Shown here piece after piece: positions 1 through 4,799 of a stretch of DNA of 5,615 nt; the first letter of the stretch is position 1, and each line of letters opens with the position of its first letter. The stretch is from contig RPPU01000328.1 in the NCBI GenBank assembly GCA_003819975.1, forward strand, positions 1 through 5,615. Direction: 5' to 3'. The notes beneath the pieces were generated by a model. That model was not told the DNA's origin and made no database searches. It saw only the letters and a program-made list of their open reading frames with translations. Made by a program: the position numbers and the translations under genes. The DNA comes from Desulfobacteraceae bacterium. Lineage in GTDB: Bacteria > Desulfobacterota > DSM-4660 > Desulfatiglandales > HGW-15.

Positions 1-380
1 ATTTCCGGGACCCCGCGTTCGTGGACCGATTTATCCGGCGCACTTCGGAGGCTCTGACTCTTCTGATTCAAAGAAATCGCCGCGACTTGATCCTGCTTTT
101 GGATAAAAGCGGGGGCACGCCGTTCGAGGGTTATAAGATGCAATTGATCCGCATGATTGAACAGGATTTCAAGGAAGACTTGGCAAGCCAGAAAGCGGCG
201 GCGGCGCTTTTCCAAGTCAAGAACGGCGCCTTGTTTCTGATTGCCGGGAACCTGATTGAGGGAATTGTCGAAATCGCCCAGCGGATCACCGGGGCGGATG
301 ATATTCGGAAGACCCTCCATCATTTCCTGCATTATCATTTTAACGGCATGGTCTCCCTGTTGGGCGTTAAAAACGAATAA
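1..380 (+). CDS. TetR/AcrR-type transcriptional regulator, C-terminal part (5' end outside window)
   Basis: The frame is open from the left edge (codons in phase from base 3) to a TAA at 378-380, giving about 125 residues. The first possible start, GTG at 21, is most likely internal because sensible sequence (FRDPAF) continues upstream of it. The visible part is all helical, with alternating charged and hydrophobic stretches such as RNRRDLILLLDKSGGTPFEG and a later LIEGIVEIA helix. This is the style of a TetR ligand-binding and dimerisation domain; whole family members are about 190-210 residues, so the missing N-terminal 70-80 residues would carry the helix-turn-helix. The gene sits 68 bp upstream of an EFR1-type flavodoxin/ferredoxin gene on the same strand, and a short palindrome lies between them, so it may control that gene and itself. 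The family call rests on overall composition and context, not on a DNA-binding motif, which cannot be seen here. Confidence 0.72.
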   Translation, partial: FRDPAFVDRFIRRTSEALTLLIQRNRRDLILLLDKSGGTPFEGYKMQLIRMIEQDFKEDLASQKAAAALFQVKNGALFLIAGNLIEGIVEIAQRITGADDIRKTLHHFLHYHFNGMVSLLGVKNE

Positions 381-412
381 TCGGAAAACCAATATTTTTT
401 TATCTTAAAAAT

Positions 413-424
413 GAACAGTTGTTC
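413..424. promoter_or_regulatory. Candidate TetR operator palindrome
   Basis: GAACA-GT-TGTTC is a perfect 5-bp inverted repeat around a 2-bp centre; with one mismatch on each side it extends into the flanking A/T sequence (A-A-T left, G-T-T right). It lies between the TetR-type gene and the EFR1 gene, 11 bp upstream of the EFR1 Shine-Dalgarno sequence. TetR-family operators are typically short palindromes of this kind next to the regulator gene, so binding here could block transcription of the downstream gene. No convincing -35/-10 pair was found to fix the promoter position. The assignment is inference from position and symmetry. Confidence 0.4.
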
Positions 425-434
425 GTTATTTAAA

Positions 435-440
435 AGGAGG
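435..440 (+). promoter_or_regulatory. Strong ribosome binding site of the EFR1 gene
   Basis: AGGAGG, a full anti-Shine-Dalgarno match, lies 8 bases upstream of the ATG at 449 and fixes that start. Confidence 0.85.
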
Positions 441-448
441 AAATCGTA

Positions 449-1357
449 ATGAAAATTGCAGCGCTGGTTTTCAGTCCGGCGGGAAAAACACGGGAAACCG
501 CCGCACGGTTTGAGAAAACGGCCAATCGAAAAGGGTTTCAAGTCACGACGATTGATTGGACCGGATCCAAGAGGGTGTTCCGCGAGGGGCGCCGCAAGGA
601 ATTCCTTGAACGCGAAATACCGGAACACGACATTCTTTGCGTTTTTTCGCCCGTTTATGTTCATCACCTGTCTTGCGTGGTTCAGGAGCTTTTGAGCGCC
701 CTTCCCAAACCGGGCGGGAAATGGGGGCCTTATGCCGTTCCGGTGGTGACTTTCGGCGGCGGCAGTTCGGGCGACGCGCTCCTGGAAGCGGCTAAAATTC
801 TTATTAAAACAAAACGGACCGTCATGGCCGCCTTGAAAGTCGAGGCCGAACATTGCATCACCCGTATCAAACCCATCCTGACCAAAATAAATGCCGGGAA
901 ACCGGGAGAAGATCTCGATCCGGTTCTGGAGAAACTGGCGGACCACCTGAGGGCATCGGAGGGGTCCGGCCAAATCGATACAAAAACCGTACTGGCGCGG
1001 TTGCGTTATCAGTCGAAATCCGCCCGTTTGAAAAACCGTTTCATTTTCCGGGAAAAATTCTGGCAGCGTTATATTTATCCGAAACTGGGAATCGACCGGG
1101 CTTTATGCATTGCTTGCGGAGCTTGCGCAAAGCAATGCCCGGTTCGGTGCCTGGAGATGGAGACGGACGGCCCGGTCTTGACCGGGACCCAAAAGCGCTG
1201 CATTCATTGCGCCGGTTGCGTCATGGCTTGCCCGACCGGCGCACTCCGGTTCCGGGCCGATTGGGAGCATTGGAACCGGGTGGTCGATCGTCTGGCCAAA
1301 GGCCAAAGTCCGCTTTATACGGAAGAAAAACCGAATACGGCGTTATTCACCTTTTGA
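449..1357 (+). CDS. EFR1-type flavodoxin-like / 2x[4Fe-4S] ferredoxin fusion protein
   Basis: A 302-residue cytoplasmic electron-transfer protein. Residues 1-165 look like a flavodoxin fold: beta strand MKIAALVFSPAGKTRETA with an FMN phosphate-loop-like turn (residues 8-16), a DILCVFSPVYVHH strand and loop (61-73), and VVTFGGGSSGDALLEA (99-114). Residues 214-265 form a bacterial-type ferredoxin with two clusters: Cys220, 223, 226 and 230 (CxxCxxCxxxCP), then Cys251, 254, 257 and 261 (CxxCxxCxxxCP). This order, flavodoxin then twin 4Fe-4S, is the EFR1 architecture common in anaerobes, expected to shuttle electrons between FMN and low-potential clusters. Its redox partner is unknown. The start has an excellent ribosome binding site 8 bases upstream. 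The gene follows a TetR-type gene by 68 bp and precedes an anchored MBL-fold gene by 127 bp on the same strand. The family call is firm; the physiological role is not known. Confidence 0.9.
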   Translation: MKIAALVFSPAGKTRETAARFEKTANRKGFQVTTIDWTGSKRVFREGRRKEFLEREIPEHDILCVFSPVYVHHLSCVVQELLSALPKPGGKWGPYAVPVVTFGGGSSGDALLEAAKILIKTKRTVMAALKVEAEHCITRIKPILTKINAGKPGEDLDPVLEKLADHLRASEGSGQIDTKTVLARLRYQSKSARLKNRFIFREKFWQRYIYPKLGIDRALCIACGACAKQCPVRCLEMETDGPVLTGTQKRCIHCAGCVMACPTGALRFRADWEHWNRVVDRLAKGQSPLYTEEKPNTALFTF

Positions 1358-1365
1358 ACCGGTAC

Positions 1366-1404
1366 TCGGCGTCCACAGCCCGATGATGGGCAGTGGGTCG
1401 CCGA
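1366..1404 (+). other. Compound stem-loop downstream of the EFR1 gene
   Basis: Three stacked helices enclose a GATGAT hexaloop: TCGGCG (1366-1371) with CGCCGA (1399-1404), CCAC (1373-1376) with GTGG (1393-1396), and GCCC (1378-1381) with GGGC (1388-1391), separated by a small internal loop and an A/A mismatch. That is 14 base pairs, mostly G-C, in 39 bases. It begins 8 bases after the EFR1 stop. A run of six T comes 18 bases later (1423-1428), which is too far for a standard intrinsic terminator. It could be a 3' end stabiliser, an attenuating element between the two genes, or a processing site. The pairing was found by eye, without an energy calculation. Confidence 0.5.
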
Positions 1405-1430
1405 CAAGCCTTAATCAAGACATTTTTTCG

Positions 1431-1454
1431 CGCCGAGACGCGAAGACGCCGAGA
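1431..1454 (+). repeat. Three tandem 8-bp units (CGCCGAGA-like)
   Basis: The units are CGCCGAGA (1431-1438), CGCGAAGA (1439-1446) and CGCCGAGA (1447-1454): the first and third are identical and the middle one differs at two positions. The tract resembles the dispersed intergenic repeats built from CGCAGAGACGC / CGCGAAGACGC-type octamers that recur in many bacterial genomes, here in a slightly divergent form. It sits between the T-run after the EFR1 stem-loop and the leader of the next gene. Whether it is dispersed in this genome cannot be judged from one window. Confidence 0.55.
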
Positions 1455-1473
1455 AAACCAATTTGTATTTAAA

Positions 1474-1479
1474 AGGAGA
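1474..1479 (+). promoter_or_regulatory. Ribosome binding site of the anchored MBL gene
   Basis: AGGAGA lies 5 bases upstream of the ATG at 1485 and decides the start. It is embedded in a 13-bp stretch (1466-1478) that is identical to the one in front of the EFR1 gene (427-439). Confidence 0.8.
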
Positions 1480-1484
1480 ACGTA

Positions 1485-2423
1485 ATGGGGTTATTGATGA
1501 TGATCGGTATGCTTGTTTTGTGTTTTATCATTTTTGCAGGCTATTTCTTGTTTTTAAGCGGGGGCTGGCCTAAAAGATCGGATTTCCGGGTGGATTGGAC
1601 TTTCGTACGAAAATTGGCCATGGCAGGAGACCAACCGCTGCCTTTAGGGATCAACTTTTTAACGGTGGCCCGCGGAGCCTTGCCGAGCTGGGGCGTAGCG
1701 GCCGGAGATTTCAGCGGCCGATATCGCATTGATTTTCCAAGTTTTCAGATCATCTATGCGGATAAAACCGGCGTACTTGAAGCTCCTTTCAGCAAAAGGC
1801 TGTTTGATCGTTTTCCTTACGGCGCCGAGTATGATCAAAAGGCTTATGAAATCATGCAGCAGGCCATGCTGCAGGCCGCCTTCATCGTGCCCACCCACGA
1901 ACATTGGGATCACCTGGGAGGGATCGCCCAATCGCCCCATTTGAATCGAATCCTGCCTAAAACCGTTTTAACCCGAAAACAGATCAACGGGCCGACGATC
2001 CGGGATGCCGAATTCCCCGCGCAGGCATTGGAGAACTATAAGCCGCTTGATTACGAACAATATTGCAGGGTCGCCCCGGGAGTCGTGCTGATCGACGCGC
2101 CGGGACACAGTCGCGGACACCAACTTATCTATGTGCAACTGCAAAACGGGCGTGAATATCTTTTTACCGGCGACATTGTCTGGGTTACGGCGAATCTTGA
2201 AAAAAAGAAAGCGCGCCCCCGGCTGGCGAATATCCGGCGCAGGGAGAACCGCGGTCAAATCGCCCATCAGATGAAATGGCTGTACGAAGAATGCTTCCAT
2301 AATCCCGAAAACAAAATCATCTTTGTGACGACCCACGATCCGGAGCAACATGAACAGTATATTCAAAAAGGTCTCCTGGGTGATGGATTCGAGATTTTAC
2401 ACCGGACTATTTCCGGAGTTTGA
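1485..2423 (+). CDS. Membrane-anchored metallo-beta-lactamase-fold hydrolase
   Basis: A 312-residue protein. Residues 2-24 (LLMMIGMLVLCFIIFAGYFL) form a single hydrophobic segment, probably an N-terminal membrane anchor or uncleaved signal. The MBL metal ligands are all present and in order: THEHWDH (137-143: His138, His140, Asp142, His143), APGHS (His208), FTGD (Asp230) and TTHDPE (His284). This is a complete dinuclear-metal site, so the enzyme is expected to be active. The family includes glyoxalase II, lactonases and many uncharacterised hydrolases; nothing here fixes the substrate. Orientation of the catalytic domain is uncertain: the RVDWTFVRK stretch after the helix, the KKKARPR and RRREN stretches around 240-255, and the KR after the segment argue for the cytoplasmic side, but this is inference. 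It lies downstream of the EFR1 gene with a closely related leader and converges on the methyltransferase at 2577-3161. Confidence 0.88.
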   Translation: MGLLMMIGMLVLCFIIFAGYFLFLSGGWPKRSDFRVDWTFVRKLAMAGDQPLPLGINFLTVARGALPSWGVAAGDFSGRYRIDFPSFQIIYADKTGVLEAPFSKRLFDRFPYGAEYDQKAYEIMQQAMLQAAFIVPTHEHWDHLGGIAQSPHLNRILPKTVLTRKQINGPTIRDAEFPAQALENYKPLDYEQYCRVAPGVVLIDAPGHSRGHQLIYVQLQNGREYLFTGDIVWVTANLEKKKARPRLANIRRRENRGQIAHQMKWLYEECFHNPENKIIFVTTHDPEQHEQYIQKGLLGDGFEILHRTISGV

Positions 2424-2425
2424 CT

Positions 2426-2563
2426 TTAAAAACCGAAGGACATCTTCAGGGCCGATTTTTTTTTGACGAAGCCGACCAGCTTTTGATATTCGGTCCGGAA
2501 AAAATCGGCCGCCTGTTTTGTTTCGAGTTGCTGATCCATGCTGTTATTATAATAAATGTCCAT
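2426..2563 (-). CDS. Possible small ORF, 45 residues, downstream of the methyltransferase; sigma-factor-like fragment?
   Basis: ATG at 2563-2561, stop TAA at 2428-2426. The start lies 13 bases beyond the methyltransferase stop on the same strand, so the two could be transcribed together. No Shine-Dalgarno sequence precedes the ATG; an in-frame TGA occurs about 20 codons upstream. The peptide looks protein-like: an acidic/amide-rich start (MDIYYNNSMDQQLETKQAAD), then FFRTEYQKLVGFVKKK, which resembles the opening helix of sigma-70 region 2 in ECF-type sigma factors. The KKK codons form a run of nine A (complement of 2456-2464). Adding one A would switch to a frame reading IGPEDVLRFLKSNSG to a TAA at 2399-2397, so the ORF may be a frameshifted remnant. 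It might equally be a real short protein or chance coding. The sigma resemblance is weak. Confidence 0.33.
   Translation of the reverse strand: MDIYYNNSMDQQLETKQAADFFRTEYQKLVGFVKKKSALKMSFGF
2450..2510. repeat. 12-bp perfect inverted repeat in the convergent intergenic region
   Basis: GGCCGATTTTTT (2450-2461) is the exact reverse complement of AAAAAATCGGCC (2499-2510), with 37 bases between. It lies between the converging MBL and methyltransferase genes. It is not a standard terminator, because the T-run is inside the left arm, and no strong GC-stem precedes it (only GAAG/CTTC at 2435-2447). The nine-T run at 2456-2464 might still help end plus-strand transcription. Confidence 0.4.
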
Positions 2564-2576
2564 ACGTTGGTAAATT

Positions 2577-3161
2577 TCAGTTTTCGGGCGAATATTCAAC
2601 CGTTTGCTTTTTCTTCAACAGGATGACACGGCCGCGATTGATCGAGGGCGTGTCGATTGCAAGGAAACCGCGGGATTCGGCGCGGGAAATACTCGTTTCA
2701 AAGTCCTTTAGAGATACGCGGCTTTTGGGTTCGATGACCAAAAATAAACCGCCCGGTTTCAAGGTTTGATGAACTTCTTTGAACAAACCGGCGGCATCCG
2801 GGACTTCATGGATCACGGCCGACGCAAAGGCGAAATCGATTTGGTTTTTCAAATGATCCAGGCCCGGCGAATCCGGCCGGCAAAGACGGGTTTCCACCCG
2901 CGCGAACAAGCCTTTTTTCCGGGCGCGTTTTTTCAGGGCTTCCAGGAATTTTTCCCGGATATCCAGGCAGATCACTTTCCCGTTCGGCCCGACCCTTTCG
3001 GCCATGGGCAAGCTGAAAAATCCGGTGGCAGACCCGATATCGAGCGCCTGCATGCCTTGTTTGACATAAGGTCCCAGGATCGTTGCCGGGTTTTCAACCC
3101 ATTTGCGGAGAGGGCAGGCCAGCAGATATCCGACCCATAAAGGACATGCTTTTTCAGCCAT
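2577..3161 (-). CDS. Class I SAM-dependent methyltransferase
   Basis: A 194-residue soluble methyltransferase from the chosen start. The SAM-binding Rossmann motifs are clear: ALDIGSATGFF (39-49, motif I glycine-rich loop), VICLDIREK (63-71, with Asp67 expected to contact the SAM ribose), IDFAFASAVIHEVPD (108-122, post-motif II) and LKPGGLFLVIEPK (134-146, motif IV-type strand). The N-terminus MAEKACPLWVGYLLACPLRK leads into a WVENPATILGPYVKQGM segment, an N-terminal style seen in small uncharacterised methyltransferases of anaerobes. The start at 3161 is preferred because GGAG (complement of 3170-3173) lies 8 bases upstream; an in-frame ATG at 3179 has no good site and would add six residues. 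The gene lies downstream of the membrane methyltransferase at 3275-4207 on the same strand with a gap of 113 bases carrying short direct repeats. The substrate is unknown. Confidence 0.88.
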   Translation of the reverse strand: MAEKACPLWVGYLLACPLRKWVENPATILGPYVKQGMQALDIGSATGFFSLPMAERVGPNGKVICLDIREKFLEALKKRARKKGLFARVETRLCRPDSPGLDHLKNQIDFAFASAVIHEVPDAAGLFKEVHQTLKPGGLFLVIEPKSRVSLKDFETSISRAESRGFLAIDTPSINRGRVILLKKKQTVEYSPEN

Positions 3162-3193
3162 TGTTTTTTCTCCAATCATCGCCTATATTTCAA

Positions 3194-3254
3194 TCATGCG
3201 TTTTTATGATGCATGTTTTTTATGACGATTCAGGCATGGTTATATTGCATGGTT
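3194..3254 (-). repeat. Short direct repeats upstream of the SAM methyltransferase gene
   Basis: On the minus strand two copies of TCATAAAAA followed by a CATG core start 16 bases apart (at 3225 and 3209). Further upstream the octamer AACCATGC occurs twice, 13 bases apart (complement of 3234-3241 and 3247-3254). Such head-to-tail spacing upstream of a start can mark a regulator site or simply an A/T-rich spacer. No convincing promoter hexamers were found. Confidence 0.3.
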
Positions 3255-3274
3255 TTTCGAAGATATCGGTATTT

Positions 3275-4207
3275 TCAATAAAGCGGCACAGGGATGCCCG
3301 CATATTTTTTCCGGGCGGGCGGATCCTGAACGATGATCGCTTTATTTTGAGAAAGATCAACGATGATCTCCAGCAAGGGTTCGGTCCCGGCTGCCCGGAG
3401 CGGTATGTCCTTGCCGCTTGTCTCCTCATCGGACCTCAATTTTGCTTTGGTGAATACAATTCGGATCAAGTTGCGGTCATAATCTTTGGGATGGTGATGG
3501 CCTCCTACGGCCCCTGCAGTGGGCTTCATGGGGATTTCCGAGACATACCATTGGGCCGGCAGAATGTAATTAATGAATTTGCCGCCGGCTGCGGGCCGGG
3601 CTTGCTCCATTCGTTTGCGGACATCCGGGTTCTCGAGAGCGATCCGGGCGATTTGCTCCAGGGTCTCAGTGTCGGTCCGGGATACCGAGATATAGGCCGC
3701 ATCCTTGGTATAAAGGGCATACAGGCAGTTTAAAGACCAGGATTTCAGATGGTTGGCCGCGACAACGGCCGTCATGGCGGTAATTCCATAAAGGGAAAGA
3801 ATCGCCAGGTATCTGGCAAGCCCCGATTTGGGGAGAAAAGAGCGTTTGGGCCGAAAAGACACATGGAAAGGCAGGAACATGGAGGTCTTGGCCTTATACG
3901 CGGCATAAGGGTTCCCGTATTTCCGCTCGCATTCGGTTTCTTCGTAAGCGGCCAAAAAATAATAGACAAAGACCATGGCGATGAAGGAGAGCAGATGGAT
4001 ATAGCGGGGCCAGAGGAGCAGCATGCCCAGGCCGCAAAGGATCAGCGCGGCGTATTGAGGGTGGCGGATGAATTTGTAGATGCCGCCGGTTACGGCGTTC
4101 CGCCGGGTCAGTTTATGGTAATAAACCTGGGCCGCGCCCACGCAGAACCCGAGAAAGCCGATAAAGGCCAAGGCGCCTCCGATGACGTTTCTCAGGTCCA
4201 GCAACAT
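3275..4207 (-). CDS. ICMT/PEMT-family membrane methyltransferase with an extra C-terminal domain
   Basis: A 310-residue protein. Residues 8-30 are hydrophobic, then GGIYKFIRHPQYAA (41-54) is the family's SAM-site signature (RHPxY), followed by membrane helices at about 52-67 and 69-88, and EETECERKYGNPYAAYKAKT (89-108), the second conserved motif (EE-x-x-x-x-x-YG-x-x-YxxY). A fourth membrane helix at about 131-151 leads into about 155 residues I do not recognise, containing GGHHHPKDYDR (235-245). The family (isoprenylcysteine carboxyl methyltransferase and phospholipid N-methyltransferase relatives) methylates small or lipid substrates at the membrane. The segment before the signature is short (about 40 residues versus about 120 in the second copy here), so an N-terminal truncation is possible. 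The start is preceded by a modest GGAAAG and by an in-frame stop 13 codons upstream. It is followed by the soluble methyltransferase on the same strand, probably in one operon. Confidence 0.85.
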   Translation of the reverse strand: MLLDLRNVIGGALAFIGFLGFCVGAAQVYYHKLTRRNAVTGGIYKFIRHPQYAALILCGLGMLLLWPRYIHLLSFIAMVFVYYFLAAYEETECERKYGNPYAAYKAKTSMFLPFHVSFRPKRSFLPKSGLARYLAILSLYGITAMTAVVAANHLKSWSLNCLYALYTKDAAYISVSRTDTETLEQIARIALENPDVRKRMEQARPAAGGKFINYILPAQWYVSEIPMKPTAGAVGGHHHPKDYDRNLIRIVFTKAKLRSDEETSGKDIPLRAAGTEPLLEIIVDLSQNKAIIVQDPPARKKYAGIPVPLY

Positions 4208-4223
4208 TGAAGAACTTTCCGCC

Positions 4224-4265
4224 GCGATATGGGGCAGCGGTTACATGTTTGTGGACACGCCATGA
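4224..4265 (+). pseudogene. C-terminal remnant of an OmpR-family response regulator
   Basis: Read in phase to the TGA at 4263-4265, the DNA encodes AIWGSGYMFVDTP. This is the final beta hairpin of an OmpR/PhoB winged-helix output domain, where families commonly end in TVWGxGYxF plus a few residues. Its stop codon overlaps the kinase start as ATGA (4262-4265), the usual arrangement of a response regulator followed by its kinase. Nothing upstream of about 4224 continues the winged helix: the region becomes the 5' end of the divergent ICMT-like gene. So only about 13 of an expected 220-240 codons remain, and the rest was removed by a deletion or inversion whose breakpoint is around 4208-4226. 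Confidence 0.62.
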
Positions 4266-4750
4266 GATCGAAACGATTATACATCAAGATTTTTTTGTCT
4301 TTTTTGGCTGTTCTTTGCGCCACCTTGCTGGTTGTCTTTGCCTTTTTCATCATCCTGCCGGGCGATCATGCGGCCGCGGAAAAATCGGCGCATGCCGGGC
4401 GGGCGTTTGCTTTGGGGTTGATCATGATCGGTTTAATGGCCGTTTTGTCGGTCGTTCCCGTGTCCCGGATCATCACCCATCGCCTGGAACGGCTCCGGCA
4501 ATCGGCTTTATTCATTTCCGATCGGTTGGAGCTAAGCATAACCAATACTTTCGCAAAGCTGCCGGAAGAAGAATTGATTGCGATTTTCGATCCGTTCCAC
4601 CGGGTAAAAGGATCGGGCGCCTCGGGCGCGGGGCTGGGGCTGGCGATCGCCAAAAAAATCGAGGAAAAACACGGGGGAACGATCAAGGCTTACAATGCCG
4701 GCCGGGGATTGGAAATCAGGATTTCTTTGATCCTGAAAAAACAAGATTAA
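4262..4750 (+). pseudogene. Histidine kinase with an internal deletion (no DHp/H-box, no N-box)
   Basis: The reading frame is intact (162 residues) but the protein is about one third of a normal kinase. Residues 7-31 are the first membrane helix, 32-46 a short external loop, 47-66 the second helix, and PVSRIITHRLERLRQSA (66-82) the first helix of a HAMP domain. It then jumps at about residues 86-89 directly into the end of the ATPase domain: RLELSITNTFAKLPEEEL (88-105), IFDPFHRV (108-115, F-box) and SGAGLGLAIAKKIEEKHGG (121-139, G2 box), ending KKQD. The phospho-acceptor histidine, the rest of HAMP and the N-box are absent, so autophosphorylation is not expected. The start at 4262 is chosen over ATG 4229 because it overlaps the response regulator stop (ATGA) and gives a typical kinase N-terminus. 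It is most likely a decaying gene; a role as a truncated membrane protein is possible but unsupported. Confidence 0.75.
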
Positions 4751-4760
4751 AACTTTTTTC

Positions 4761-4784
4761 TTATCGACAACTTCTTGTCGATAA
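4761..4784. terminator. Perfect 10-bp hairpin between converging genes
   Basis: TTATCGACAA (4761-4770), loop CTTC, TTGTCGATAA (4775-4784): a perfect stem with a tetraloop, 10 bases after the kinase remnant stop and 15 bases before the stop of the convergent membrane methyltransferase. Only TTT follows on the plus strand and GAAAAAAG on the minus strand, so it is a weak intrinsic terminator by the textbook rule. The position between convergent genes favours a terminator or 3' end element; a dyad operator is the alternative. Confidence 0.45.
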
Positions 4785-4799
4785 TTTGAAATAAGAAGC

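Noticed and set aside
335..973. Long minus-strand open frame (212 codons) opposite the EFR1 gene
   Set aside because: It lies antisense to a gene with clear cysteine motifs and a strong ribosome binding site; its product is rich in Arg, Pro and Phe with no recognisable domain.
853..1386. Plus-strand open frame inside the EFR1 gene
   Set aside because: Out-of-phase shadow, Arg/Gly/Pro-rich, with no own ribosome binding site.
3162..3179. Upstream start for the SAM methyltransferase (ATG at 3179)
   Set aside because: No ribosome binding site precedes it, whereas the ATG at 3161 has GGAG 8 bases upstream.
3083..3733. Plus-strand open frame of 216 codons opposite the first membrane methyltransferase
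   Set aside because: Antisense to a protein with the RHPxY signature and membrane helices; composition is shadow-like and no domain is visible.
4229..4261. Upstream ATG for the kinase
   Set aside because: It lies inside the response regulator tail in another phase; the ATGA overlap at 4262 is the natural junction.
4207..4794. Plus-strand open frame of 195 codons overlapping the kinase remnant
   Set aside because: Out of phase with the recognisable HAMP and ATPase motifs; Arg/Gly/Cys-rich shadow.
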